Positions 10,035 to 19,068 of a DNA stretch of 64,000 bases are shown here, piece after piece. Within the stretch, counting starts at the first letter, position 1; each line of letters begins with the position of its first letter. A model generated the notes under the pieces. It saw only the letters and a list, made by a program, of their open reading frames with translations, had not been told where the DNA came from and ran no database searches. The position numbers and the translations under genes were made by a program. The stretch spans positions 1,922,001-1,986,000 of the forward strand of contig NZ_CP079218.1 in NCBI RefSeq assembly GCF_019317285.1, read 5' to 3'. This DNA is from Pedobacter sp. D749 (GTDB taxonomy: Bacteria > Bacteroidota > Bacteroidia > Sphingobacteriales > Sphingobacteriaceae).

Positions 10035-11218
10035 TTTTGTGATTTTATTAATTTAACTTTTATAGCAGATTTTCATCCCGGCAATCAAGTATTGTTAAGC
10101 TTTGCATTTGAGGCAGGTTTAAAAAATGTGCTGTTTTGACCCGGGCAAAGGTCATGTTTGATTTAGGAAGATTTGGTGATAATCACGGGCATTCTATGGA
10201 CGAATCACGTTTTTTAATACCTGGTGGAGATACCGATTAGGCATCAGGGAGTAGGAGTCATAGGTATTATAGGATTTCAGTCGGCAAGGAAGGGAGGGGA
10301 TTAGTTTGGTGCTTTAAGAAGCATACGACTACCGATAGATTTTGAATCGTCTGGAGAAGGTGAAGTTGGGTCTTTTATAGAACTTTCCCTTTAAGGTGGT
10401 TTGTCAGATATTGGGAATTTCATTAAAAGTGTGCGCCAGATTCATTCCAAACTATTTAGCCAGCTTTTTACCACCAGGCGTCTCGTCCTGAAATTACTTG
10501 TGGTTTTTGAGTTATAATACTAGAATCAGTTTAAATCATTAAAGTCCGAAAAATTGCGTTTATAAGCTAAGAGCCTATTTAAATTTTATTCAATTACATT
10601 ACTTCTCCTAGTTTGTCACAAGAACGAAGTCGATTGCTTCTCTTAACTATAAAAAATTGTCTTCGACTACGCTACCATTGACGTTATTTTACAAAAAATT
10701 ATTAATCAGCATTTTAACTGCTTTCGCATTCCATCCAGTTAGGCCATAGCACGATATCCCCGTTCTACTTAAATCCGGCCTAACAAATTTTTCGGGCTGT
10801 ACTGTCCAAGCCAACCTACCAGCTTCGAAAGAAAAATTTTCAGCCGGCAGTTTTTGTTTTTTCACTTGCTTTTATTTTTTCAATTGTGTTCAAGCTAGCT
10901 GCGCTGGTCTTTTTGATGCCAAAAAGAAAGAGCCCTTCGGCGGCGGCGAGCCGAGGCAAGACCGCGCCCTGGGACAAGAGAAGACAATTATACGTCACTC
11001 ATATTGATTTTAAATAATTAATTAACCCTCAGGATGACATACGAAATGAATTTTACTTAATTTTAAACAGGCGCTAAGTTTTTTGCAATTTAGAAGGACT
11101 AAATTAGTCACCATAAAATAAATTTCTTCCTGGAAGCAACGTTGAATAAATTAGATTGTCTTTTTAACATATAATTCCTAAAATGACTTTTTATAACCCT
11201 ACCTCAAAAAAATGGTTT
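10035..11218. other. Long non-coding spacer with a GC-rich repeat-like patch
   Basis: Nearly 1.2 kb without a convincing reading frame on either strand. It separates two divergently read units, so both promoters must be here. Most is AT-rich. A patch at about 10720-10985 is clearly richer in GC, and contains GGCGGCGGCGAGCC near 10941. It looks like a degenerate dispersed repeat or remnant; I cannot assign it. Confidence 0.4.
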
Positions 11219-12481
11219 ATGCTCAAACAAATCTATTTATCACTTTTATTATTACTTAGTACCTGCGCATTTGCGCAAAACATGCAGAGCAGAAAGGCTG
11301 ATAGCTTATACGCAGTCAAAAGTTATATTGCTGCAGGTCGTTATTATTTGCTTGCAGCTGATACCGACGAATTTAAATCCTTAAAACGTAATGAATATTA
11401 CAATGCTGCCTGCTGTTACGCGTTAAGCGGTAAAGCAGATAGCGCCATGCTTCTGCTTAAAAAAGCGGTTGAAAATGGTTATAAAAATGGAGCACACCTA
11501 AAGGTAGACACCGATCTTGATGCACTGCATTCCATGCCCGATTGGACTACATTAGTTGCCAGGATTGGAAACATCAAGGCCAGCACAAATGATCCGCTGA
11601 AAGCTAAACTTGTTACCACCGACATCAAAAATTTCTGGAAGGCATATGACCTTGCACATCAGGACACCGCCAACCGTTTAGCTATTTATAAAAAATATTA
11701 CGTAGAACCAGGTACAGTTGGCTTGCAGGACTATTTTGCCATAAAGGTAGGCAGCGTAAAAAAATTCGTACAAACGCACGATGGTAAGCCTAATTTTTAC
11801 GCCGCAATCCGTAAGAACACTTTTATGGTTGAGTCGCAAAAGCCACAGATGATAGCTAGCTTTGTGAAGTTTAAACAACTCTATCAGGCGGCTAGTTTCC
11901 CCGACGTTTATTTTGTGATTGGCGCGTTTACATCGGGTGGTACATCGACTGAAAGCGGGCTACTAATAGGTCTTGATCAGGGTGTGCGTACATCCGATAT
12001 CCCGGTAACAGAACTTACGCTTTGGCAAAATAACAATTTCAACAATCTATCCGGTTTGCCCAACACAATAGCGCATGAGTTGATCCATTTTAATCAGAAT
12101 GGGATGAAACGAGATACTTCGCTTTTACACGGTGTAATGGTAGAAGGTATGGCCGATTTTATTGGCGAACTAATATCGGGTAACAACGCTAACCCACGTT
12201 TGCACGTATGGGCTAAAGGTAAAGAAAAACAAATATGGACCGATTTTGAAAAGGAGATGTACTTGAAACGCAGTTATAACTGGATAGCAAATTCGAACCA
12301 GGAAACTGCAGATAAACCGGCTGACTTAGGTTACTGGGTAGGATATCAAATTTGTAAAGCTTATTATGATAAAAGTGTCGATAAAGCCAAAGCCGTAAAT
12401 GATATGCTGAATATCAAAGATTACAAAGCTTTTTATCAGGAAAGTGGTGCGCACATGCTATTTATGAATGCAGCAAATTGA
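11219..12481 (+). CDS. Secreted zinc metallopeptidase-like protein (DUF2268-like), with N-terminal TPR-like part
   Basis: 420 aa from the ATG at 11219, which puts a clean signal peptide (basic start, LSLLLLLSTCAFAQ) at the N-terminus; an ATG at 11183 would add 12 residues ahead of it. Residues about 20-105 look like a TPR-type helical repeat (YNAACCYALSGKADSAMLLL). The C-terminal half carries AHELIHFNQ at about residue 285, an HExxH zinc motif, followed by EGMADFIGELISG, where the Glu is a candidate third ligand as in gluzincins. It is probably periplasmic or secreted. It lies 530 bp upstream of the lanthipeptide precursor; a role as leader protease is possible but only a guess. Confidence 0.75.
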   Translation: MLKQIYLSLLLLLSTCAFAQNMQSRKADSLYAVKSYIAAGRYYLLAADTDEFKSLKRNEYYNAACCYALSGKADSAMLLLKKAVENGYKNGAHLKVDTDLDALHSMPDWTTLVARIGNIKASTNDPLKAKLVTTDIKNFWKAYDLAHQDTANRLAIYKKYYVEPGTVGLQDYFAIKVGSVKKFVQTHDGKPNFYAAIRKNTFMVESQKPQMIASFVKFKQLYQAASFPDVYFVIGAFTSGGTSTESGLLIGLDQGVRTSDIPVTELTLWQNNNFNNLSGLPNTIAHELIHFNQNGMKRDTSLLHGVMVEGMADFIGELISGNNANPRLHVWAKGKEKQIWTDFEKEMYLKRSYNWIANSNQETADKPADLGYWVGYQICKAYYDKSVDKAKAVNDMLNIKDYKAFYQESGAHMLFMNAAN

Positions 12482-12601
12482 TGAAGTAATCAGCTTGTCA
12501 GAAGAAAATGGCTAATCTGCAATGCCTGGCAGGGATGTCGCGTTTTGGCATTGGTCAAAATACTATCCTTTAGATGTTAACGATCTCATTTGCGTCAGTA
12601 G

Positions 12602-12844
12602 CACCTCGATCGGATTATAAATACAAATTTCTGGGAAGATGTCTACATTGAGTTAGGCTCAAAAAGCAGTGAGATCGTAAAATTGGCATATACCGTCTTT
12701 CAGAAACACATCTATTTAACCGGCTTTTTATGCACTGAGCAAAGAGCTTACATCAATCTTTTACAAACGCCCGATAAAAATAAATTTGAATTCGATGTTG
12801 ACAATTTAATTGGGCTTTACATATGTCAGATGCTAACTTTTTAG
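12602..12844 (+). pseudogene. Short open frame without a start codon, probable gene remnant
   Basis: An open frame of about 80 codons has protein-like composition (for example FWEDVYIELGSKSSEIVKLA) but contains no ATG in the useful part, and follows a stop directly. I do not recognise the family. The rest of the 530-bp spacer between the metallopeptidase and the precursor gene shows nothing else coding. Confidence 0.3.
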
Positions 12845-12955
12845 ACTATCTAAAATATATGCTTAAATATTTAGCCCTAAATTTTCCGCTTGATCCTTAG
12901 TGTTTACTGGTCCTGTTTTGTTTTCATCCAATTTCTTGTTAATCAAATAGATTTA

Positions 12956-12987
12956 TTTGGTATTGATCCAATAAATCTTTACTTTCA
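12956..12987 (+). promoter_or_regulatory. Possible Bacteroidota-type promoter for the lanthipeptide precursor
   Basis: TTTGG at 12956-12960 and TACTTTCA at 12980-12987 are separated by 19 bp, close to the Bacteroidota -33 TTTG / -7 TAnnTTTG pattern, with two mismatches in the -7 box. It ends 24 bp before the precursor ATG. Weak by itself, supported by position. Confidence 0.3.
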
Positions 12988-13011
12988 AGCAAAATTAAAA
13001 CTTTCGAACTA

Positions 13012-13350
13012 ATGGATTCACTAGACCGTGCCTCAGCAGAAGCGCAAATTATCAAAAAAGCGATGAAAGACAGTACTTTCCGCGCAAGCCTTATCGCAGA
13101 CCCAAAAGCAGCCATAGAACAGACCTTAGGCATTACGTTGCCTGCCAATGTTTCAGTTAACGTTTATGAGGACACTGCAACTTCCTTCAATATGGTATTA
13201 CCGGCAGCAAGCGGATCAGAGCAAATGGGTTCCGATATCGGTAGCGCAGCAGATTGCAGCGGCTGGTCGTCAGCGGCTGGGTGTGCTTTTGAATGTACGC
13301 AGTGCGGTAACAATGATACCACTTGCCAGCCTGGCCCAACTGAAGAATAA
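13012..13350 (+). CDS. NHLP-leader RiPP precursor peptide (lanthipeptide)
   Basis: 112 aa. Residues 1-65 form a long leader of the nitrile-hydratase-like (NHLP) type: helical start (AEAQIIKKAMKDSTFRASL), then DPKAAIEQTLGITLPANV, a beta strand, and the typical FNMVLPA end. The C-terminal part, from about residue 66, is the core: Cys at 82, 91, 95, 98 and 105 among many Ser/Thr (S74, S78, S83, S86, S87, T96, T103, T104), ideal for dehydration and lanthionine rings. A Gly/Ala-type cleavage around AASG (residues 65-68) is likely but not certain. The LanM gene follows after 133 bp. Precursor identity rests on leader style plus neighbour. Only one copy is present in the window. Confidence 0.88.
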   Translation: MDSLDRASAEAQIIKKAMKDSTFRASLIADPKAAIEQTLGITLPANVSVNVYEDTATSFNMVLPAASGSEQMGSDIGSAADCSGWSSAAGCAFECTQCGNNDTTCQPGPTEE

Positions 13351-13483
13351 TTCTTTTTTCTCGGTTTAAGTAGCACATAGCCTCTCTTTTCAGCGAATTT
13401 GATTAATTGTCGCGTTTAAAAAAAAAGTGGAGTAGTACTGTTTTTGCCATTTTTTATCAGTCCGCGATTAACAGTTATTTTTA

Positions 13484-16400
13484 ATGAACGAACAATTATA
13501 TCATACAGATACCGCAATCAAGGCTCTGAATTTGTACGAGCGGCTTATCTTACTAAAAAATACAGATGATGCGTTATTGGCCGATTCTTTGGAAAAGGAC
13601 CGCATTGATCGTTGGCAGCAGGTATCCGCCCTGGGTGATGAAGCAAAATTTAAAAAACGGCTGAGCCAGGATGGTATTGCCGAATGGGAAGCTTATGCTG
13701 TATTAAATCCCGAAAACCTTGTCTGGCCGGAGTCAGAAGACCCGGCCTGGCTTGTTTTTTTCGATGAGGTAAGCAAATTGGCCAAACAATTGCAGCCTAT
13801 CGAAATTTTTAGACCGGAGCATGATAAACATGCTTTCTTTCATATTGCTTTACCTTTTTACCTGCACGCATTGCGGCAGGTGGAGAGATTTTTTGACCAT
13901 TCTGATGAGATCCCCCTTGATGGTGCTTGTAACTGCCTGAAGAGCCTGCTTACGGGCTGTTTGGCTAATGCAGCAGCACTTGAATTCAATATATTTAAAG
14001 CCGGGCGTGAAAGCGGGCTAGGGGCTTTGCTGCGCAAAGCAACGGCACCGGAAAACAATAAATCATTATACCGAAGTTTCATCAGGGAGATATACGTCAA
14101 CCGCTGGGACACTTTTTTTTCTGAATATACGGTGCTTACACGACAGCTGTGCGAAGTTGCCCAAAATTGGATTGCCTCCATGCATCTTTTCATGGAGCGG
14201 TACCGAGTTGACCGTCCCGGTTTGGAACAGTTATTTAATAATGGGCAGTCGCTTGGACAGATCAGCAAAATCAGCTTTGGTTTGTCCGACAGGCATAACG
14301 GTGGAAAAACGACTGCAATCCTGACATTTGACAAGGGCGTTAAAATGGTATATAAACCCAAACCTTTGTCTACCGAGTGTGTGCTTGAGGCCATAGTAAA
14401 CTGGATTAACCTTGAAGAAGAGCTTATCGGCCTTAACGTAGCGTCGGTGATCGATAAAGGCGATTATGGCTGGCAGCAGTTCATTGAAAACAATGGTTGC
14501 GATACCGAAGAAGACGTAAAGAGATTTTACATCAGGGCCGGTTACCTGATGGCGATTGTATATGTAATGGAAGGTTATGACTTTCATTATGAAAACCTTA
14601 TTGCAGACGGTGCTTTTCCCTATCTCATCGATACGGAAACCATTTTTAACCCTTACAAAGAAATGGAGATGGCAGAAACCGGCGTGCTTAACGCGGCCCA
14701 AATGGCCAGCGAAAAAGTTTACTATTCGGTATTGCGCACCGGGATGTTGCCGAGCTGGAATATTCGTAAAGAAGGCGCAAAAAAAGACATTAGCGGATTG
14801 GGCGGTGAGGAAGGCGCAGGCATTGAAAAGATGCAGCGCTGGGTTGATGTGGGTACAGATGATATCAGGTTGGAACCGGTAGAAAGGCCGGTAAGGAAGA
14901 TGGGCAACCAGCCTTTTATTAAAGGGGAGGACCCTGGCTCATCGGAAAATTACATAGACGAGATAACAAAGGGCTTTTCCGATATGTACACCTTTATCAT
15001 GCGTAATAAAGAAAGTTTTGGCGAGTTAATACGGCAGTGGGAACACGTAGTGGTACGTTTCGTGCGTAAGCCTACCAGGGTATATTCAGACATGATCGCG
15101 AAACTGACAGAACCAGAATTTTTGCGGGATGGTATGGACTGGAGCATAGGGTGCGAAAGTATGGCGCGACTATACCTGGCGGCCGACCTGGGTAATTACG
15201 GCCAGTGGAACCTGCTAAGATCGGAATATGAATCTTTGATCAGGTCCGATATTCCTTATTTCAGACTCAAAGCAGACAGCCTTGATATACAAGATGGCGA
15301 AAACAAGACACTGGTAAAAAACTATTTTACCACGCGGTGTTTTGAACGCATTATAGAAAAAACGAAAGCACTGAACGAAAATGACCTGGCCCTGCAGGAG
15401 CGGTATATTCGCTATGCTTTTTATGCCCGGGCTGCCAAAAGCTTCCATGACGATACACGTTCAGCGATCTTAAATAATGGCTCTAAAAAACGGGATATTG
15501 GTGACATACTTGCAATTGCTCCCAGTGATTGTATCTCGGTTGCCAAAATCATAGCGTCTGAACTTGAACAAGAAGCGTTAAGGTCTTCGGATGGCTCCAT
15601 GGCGTGGATAGCACTTGAATACCTGAAGGAGGCCGATATTTTTCAATTTAAACCCATCTCTTATAACTTATACAGCGGCGCAGCCGGGATAGGTTTCTTC
15701 TTTGGTGCATTGTTTAAAGTCACCGGCGAAGAAAAATATCATCTTTTGGCAAAAGCGGCCATGACCCCGATCATGCGTATTGTTGATGAAGAAATGAACG
15801 AACTGGTGCGCTACAGTGGCGTAGGTGGCGGCATAGGGCTTGGCTCTCTGATATATGCTTTTGCATCGCTTGCTGTTTTTTTTCAGGATGCAGCGTTCGG
15901 CAAAACTGCAACCGCTTATGCACTCAAATGTGCGACACGCATAGACAACGAAGTGCTTGAAGCTGATAAAAAGCTTGATATTATTTTTGGCTCTGCAGGC
16001 TTGTTACTTGGGCTGATCAAATTATTCCGTGTAACAGGCGATGGTGAAGTCATGCATAAAATAACGATGACCGCAGATCATTTGTTGAAAAACTGTAGAG
16101 ACACGGCGCAGGGCGAGGGCTTGGTGCCAACTTATGGCAACAAAGTTATTACAGGCATGTCACATGGTGCTTCGGGTGTTGCAATTGCATTATTGAAAAC
16201 ATTCGATTTAACGAAAGATGAGCGTTACCGGGCGACAGCAATGGCCCATATCGATTTTGAAGAAAAAATGTATGATGCCGATGCTGCAAATTACCCTACT
16301 TATCAAAGTACACCTACGGAAAATAAATTTATTACGGCCTGGTGTCATGGTGCACCTGGTATCGGCCTGACGCGGTTAATAGCTTACCAAATAACCCATG

Positions 16401-16738
16401 ATGAAAGTCTGAAACCCCAGATTGAAAAAAACATGGAGGTTACAACCGCATTTTCACTGGAACACCTGGATCATATCTGTTGCGGCAACTTTGGGCGGCT
16501 GGATATCGGGTTAGAATATGCCCGGTTTATTAAAGACGAAGCATCGATCGAGCGTATTAAAAGAGAAGCGGCTTATATTGTGAACCGCTTCTATGAAAAT
16601 GATGGTTTCCGGCTTTTTATAGACGCGCCGATCAAAGTGTTTTCGCCCGGCCTTTTCGTTGGCGCTACAGGCATCGCCTATAGCTTATTAAGAATTGGTT
16701 TCCCTGATCAACTTCCAAGCGTTTTGGCCTATGAATAA
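13484..16738 (+). CDS. lanM: Class II lanthipeptide synthetase LanM (CCG zinc-motif type)
   Basis: 1084 aa, normal for LanM. The N-terminal half is the kinase-like dehydratase domain (DUF4135), which phosphorylates and eliminates Ser/Thr; landmarks are KMVYKPKPLS near residue 287 and GYDFHYENLI near residue 364 with the catalytic Asp/His/Asn. The C-terminal LanC-like cyclase (about 690-1075) has GMSHGASG (His894), AWCHGAPGIG (Cys954) and HICCGNFG (Cys999-Cys1000). The last replaces the usual Cys-His by Cys-Cys, giving a three-Cys zinc site as in ProcM-type enzymes known for broad substrate tolerance. It should modify the precursor at 13012 in the cytoplasm. It overlaps the next gene by 8 bp. 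Confidence 0.95.
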   Translation: MNEQLYHTDTAIKALNLYERLILLKNTDDALLADSLEKDRIDRWQQVSALGDEAKFKKRLSQDGIAEWEAYAVLNPENLVWPESEDPAWLVFFDEVSKLAKQLQPIEIFRPEHDKHAFFHIALPFYLHALRQVERFFDHSDEIPLDGACNCLKSLLTGCLANAAALEFNIFKAGRESGLGALLRKATAPENNKSLYRSFIREIYVNRWDTFFSEYTVLTRQLCEVAQNWIASMHLFMERYRVDRPGLEQLFNNGQSLGQISKISFGLSDRHNGGKTTAILTFDKGVKMVYKPKPLSTECVLEAIVNWINLEEELIGLNVASVIDKGDYGWQQFIENNGCDTEEDVKRFYIRAGYLMAIVYVMEGYDFHYENLIADGAFPYLIDTETIFNPYKEMEMAETGVLNAAQMASEKVYYSVLRTGMLPSWNIRKEGAKKDISGLGGEEGAGIEKMQRWVDVGTDDIRLEPVERPVRKMGNQPFIKGEDPGSSENYIDEITKGFSDMYTFIMRNKESFGELIRQWEHVVVRFVRKPTRVYSDMIAKLTEPEFLRDGMDWSIGCESMARLYLAADLGNYGQWNLLRSEYESLIRSDIPYFRLKADSLDIQDGENKTLVKNYFTTRCFERIIEKTKALNENDLALQERYIRYAFYARAAKSFHDDTRSAILNNGSKKRDIGDILAIAPSDCISVAKIIASELEQEALRSSDGSMAWIALEYLKEADIFQFKPISYNLYSGAAGIGFFFGALFKVTGEEKYHLLAKAAMTPIMRIVDEEMNELVRYSGVGGGIGLGSLIYAFASLAVFFQDAAFGKTATAYALKCATRIDNEVLEADKKLDIIFGSAGLLLGLIKLFRVTGDGEVMHKITMTADHLLKNCRDTAQGEGLVPTYGNKVITGMSHGASGVAIALLKTFDLTKDERYRATAMAHIDFEEKMYDADAANYPTYQSTPTENKFITAWCHGAPGIGLTRLIAYQITHDESLKPQIEKNMEVTTAFSLEHLDHICCGNFGRLDIGLEYARFIKDEASIERIKREAAYIVNRFYENDGFRLFIDAPIKVFSPGLFVGATGIAYSLLRIGFPDQLPSVLAYE

Positions 16739-17957
16739 TCAGTGTGATATCAATCAACTTTTTGGAGAAATCTCCTGGCAAGGCTTCATTGAGCAATACT
16801 GGCAAAAAAAAAGCTACTATGTACAAGGGCAAAACACTGAATATTTCGCCAGCCTGATATCGCGGCAAGAAATAGATACCCTCATCAAAACGAATGGAGG
16901 AAAGACCGATTTCGTTATTTCCCTGATCGGGGGGAAGATTGTCAACCCGGAAAAAGGCGTGGGCCACAAAGCACCAAGTTACTGGACCGCTGGAAATGTG
17001 TTTGAAAGCTTTGAAAAAGGAAGCACGATCAGGCTTGGAAACATCGCAAGTCATTGCCTGAGCATACGCAAATTGCAACAGCATTTCGAAGCCAATCTTC
17101 AAACGGATATTAACATTAACCTTTACCTTACGCCTCCCGGTTCACGCGCATTTGGAGCGCATTATGACGACCACGATGTTTTTATTGTCCAAATAAGCGG
17201 CAGTAAAATCTGGAAATTATTTTCACCGGCCGAAGAGTCGCCTGTCGAAGTACTTCACCGCGGCAGGGCAGGGTGGTTGAAAAAAGAAATGCCTGGCAGC
17301 AAAAAAGTGCGCCCGCTCCCGATACCGGATGAAGAGTGGTCTGTTAAGATGCAGGCCGGTGACCTGCTGTATGTACCCCGGGGGCATGTGCACCAGGTAT
17401 ATTCGGAAGATGAAGAATCGCTGCATCTTACCGTAGCTGTTACCGTAGTTACCTGGTATGAGGTGGTGGTACAGGCGCTGCTCGAAACTTTAAAAGAAAG
17501 CGATGCACTGCGTGAGGCGCTACCGCCTGACATTAGCAATAGAAATTTTAACACACCGTACTTCAACAACCGGATTGCTGCGGTTAAAGCGGATCTTGAG
17601 AAACACCTTACACCAGAGATCATGCGAGATTCAGTTAATGAAATAGCTCGTCGTTTCGTTGTTTCCAGGAACCCCGTGCCTGACAAGTCGGCGCCCATAC
17701 CTGAGTTCAGCTTAATAACCAGAATGCGTATCCGGCCAGACATGGTGTACCGCGTTGAAGAAAACCGGCGCGAGATGGTATTTTATTATTCGGGCAGCTA
17801 TTTGTTAGTTCAATATGAGTTGTCCGGTGTGCTGGAATATATACTGGCTCAAAAGGAATTTATGATCGCTGACCTGCCGCAAGAGAATAGTGAGCTGGTA
17901 AGGATAAATTTTATCCGGAAGCTGTTTGAGGGCGGATTTTTAGAGATAATAAGCTGA
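16731..17957 (+). CDS. JmjC/cupin-4 domain Fe(II)/2-oxoglutarate oxygenase-like protein
   Basis: 408 aa from the ATG at 16731, which overlaps the end of lanM by 8 bp, a sign of coupled translation. The domain resembles ribosomal-oxygenase (YcfD/ROX) JmjC proteins: AHYDDHDVF gives the HxD iron ligands (His144, Asp146), and YVPRGHVHQV the distal His (His221). A C-terminal winged-helix-like part follows, as in ROX proteins. ROX enzymes hydroxylate His or Arg side chains. In this operon the likely substrate is the lanthipeptide precursor, making it a tailoring hydroxylase; that is inferred from gene order. A housekeeping ribosome hydroxylase is less likely here. Confidence 0.85.
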   Translation: MNNQCDINQLFGEISWQGFIEQYWQKKSYYVQGQNTEYFASLISRQEIDTLIKTNGGKTDFVISLIGGKIVNPEKGVGHKAPSYWTAGNVFESFEKGSTIRLGNIASHCLSIRKLQQHFEANLQTDININLYLTPPGSRAFGAHYDDHDVFIVQISGSKIWKLFSPAEESPVEVLHRGRAGWLKKEMPGSKKVRPLPIPDEEWSVKMQAGDLLYVPRGHVHQVYSEDEESLHLTVAVTVVTWYEVVVQALLETLKESDALREALPPDISNRNFNTPYFNNRIAAVKADLEKHLTPEIMRDSVNEIARRFVVSRNPVPDKSAPIPEFSLITRMRIRPDMVYRVEENRREMVFYYSGSYLLVQYELSGVLEYILAQKEFMIADLPQENSELVRINFIRKLFEGGFLEIIS

Positions 17958-19006
17958 TGCGCGACGAACGGATGCTGGATGATTATTTGCGGGAATTTGT
18001 TACGCAAACCCCTCAAGATCTGATAGGGAAAAAATCATTTCAGGGTATATTGGGAACAGCGCATTTGTTACCAGGCTCTGTAGTGTTAAGTACTTTTGGT
18101 TTCGAATGTCCCTTGAGTAGCAACGAAGCCGAGGCCGATTTCCTGGTGTCATTCCAAAAGAAAAATAATGGACCGTTTCTGTTAAAGTTATCGGCGGAGA
18201 AAAATTTCGGACGAAGCGCTGTTTGGGACGATGTTGGCAAGTTGGCCGATTTCTGGGCCGGTAAACAATTGATAGATGATTTCTGGCTTGAGTTTGATAT
18301 ACAAGGAGAAGCACCCCTGGTACCAAGTCTTTTTTTCAGGCCATTATACAATAGTTTAGCCGAACTCGAAATTATTCTCCATTATTCTTTGAGCGCGCTT
18401 ACCGGCAACGAAAGCACAGCACAACTCAGCTCACAGGTATTGCAATTGGTTGCTTTATTACCTGATCGGGCACGGATATTTCAGATTGGCGCCATGCGTT
18501 CACGCCCTGTTCATGGTATCCGCTTGTGTATTCACGAAATTTCGCTTGATGCAATTTTAACTTTCCTCAAAAAGATACCATACCCCGGTTCTGTTGATGA
18601 GCTCAAAGAGATATTGATATTTCTTCAGCCGCTGGTGCACGACGTTGCCTTCAGTATTGATTTGAGTGAAGGTATCGGTGCAAAGATCGGCCTGGAATGT
18701 TATGTGAACCCCAATTTTTCGGCAGTTGAGAAACAGTCCGCCTGGACGAAAATGATAGATAAGTTTGCAGAACACGATTTGATCGATGCGGCAAAGCGCG
18801 TTGCTTTGAAAGAATTTGGTGCTTATACTGCCACCGGGCAACTATTTAAGGAACTGCCGGAGGAGCTTGTTCGGGCTATGGCCCTGATGGAACGCCACGC
18901 GGTAAGTACCATGTGGCAATACTTGCATCATTTAAAAATAACCTATGATCCGGGTCGCCCCCTGCTGGCAAAGGCTTACCTCTCGGTGCAGCATACGTGG
19001 CGTTAA
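17957..19006 (+). CDS. Unknown protein coupled to the lanthipeptide operon, 349 aa
   Basis: I do not recognise a family. The start ATG shares a base with the stop of the JmjC gene (TGATG), so the two are translationally coupled and presumably act together. The protein has no signal peptide or membrane helix and is acidic to neutral, with mixed alpha/beta character. Blocks that stand out are HGIRLCIHEIS (near 185), FSIDLSEGIGAKIGLECYV (near 235) and a C-terminal helical stretch MERHAVSTMWQYLHHLKI. No Cys/His metal cluster or nucleotide motif is seen. A role as a partner or recognition factor for the maturation enzymes is possible. It is the last gene of the operon. Confidence 0.8.
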   Translation: MRDERMLDDYLREFVTQTPQDLIGKKSFQGILGTAHLLPGSVVLSTFGFECPLSSNEAEADFLVSFQKKNNGPFLLKLSAEKNFGRSAVWDDVGKLADFWAGKQLIDDFWLEFDIQGEAPLVPSLFFRPLYNSLAELEIILHYSLSALTGNESTAQLSSQVLQLVALLPDRARIFQIGAMRSRPVHGIRLCIHEISLDAILTFLKKIPYPGSVDELKEILIFLQPLVHDVAFSIDLSEGIGAKIGLECYVNPNFSAVEKQSAWTKMIDKFAEHDLIDAAKRVALKEFGAYTATGQLFKELPEELVRAMALMERHAVSTMWQYLHHLKITYDPGRPLLAKAYLSVQHTWR

Positions 19007-19068
19007 GTTATTGCTTTACAAACCTAATGTGCTCATTTAAATGACTTTCAGTAGCTCGGCCAATAATT

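Noticed and set aside
13148..13369. Alternative frame over the lanthipeptide precursor
   Set aside because: It overlaps the whole core peptide in another frame and lacks any leader-like region; the NHLP frame explains the sequence.
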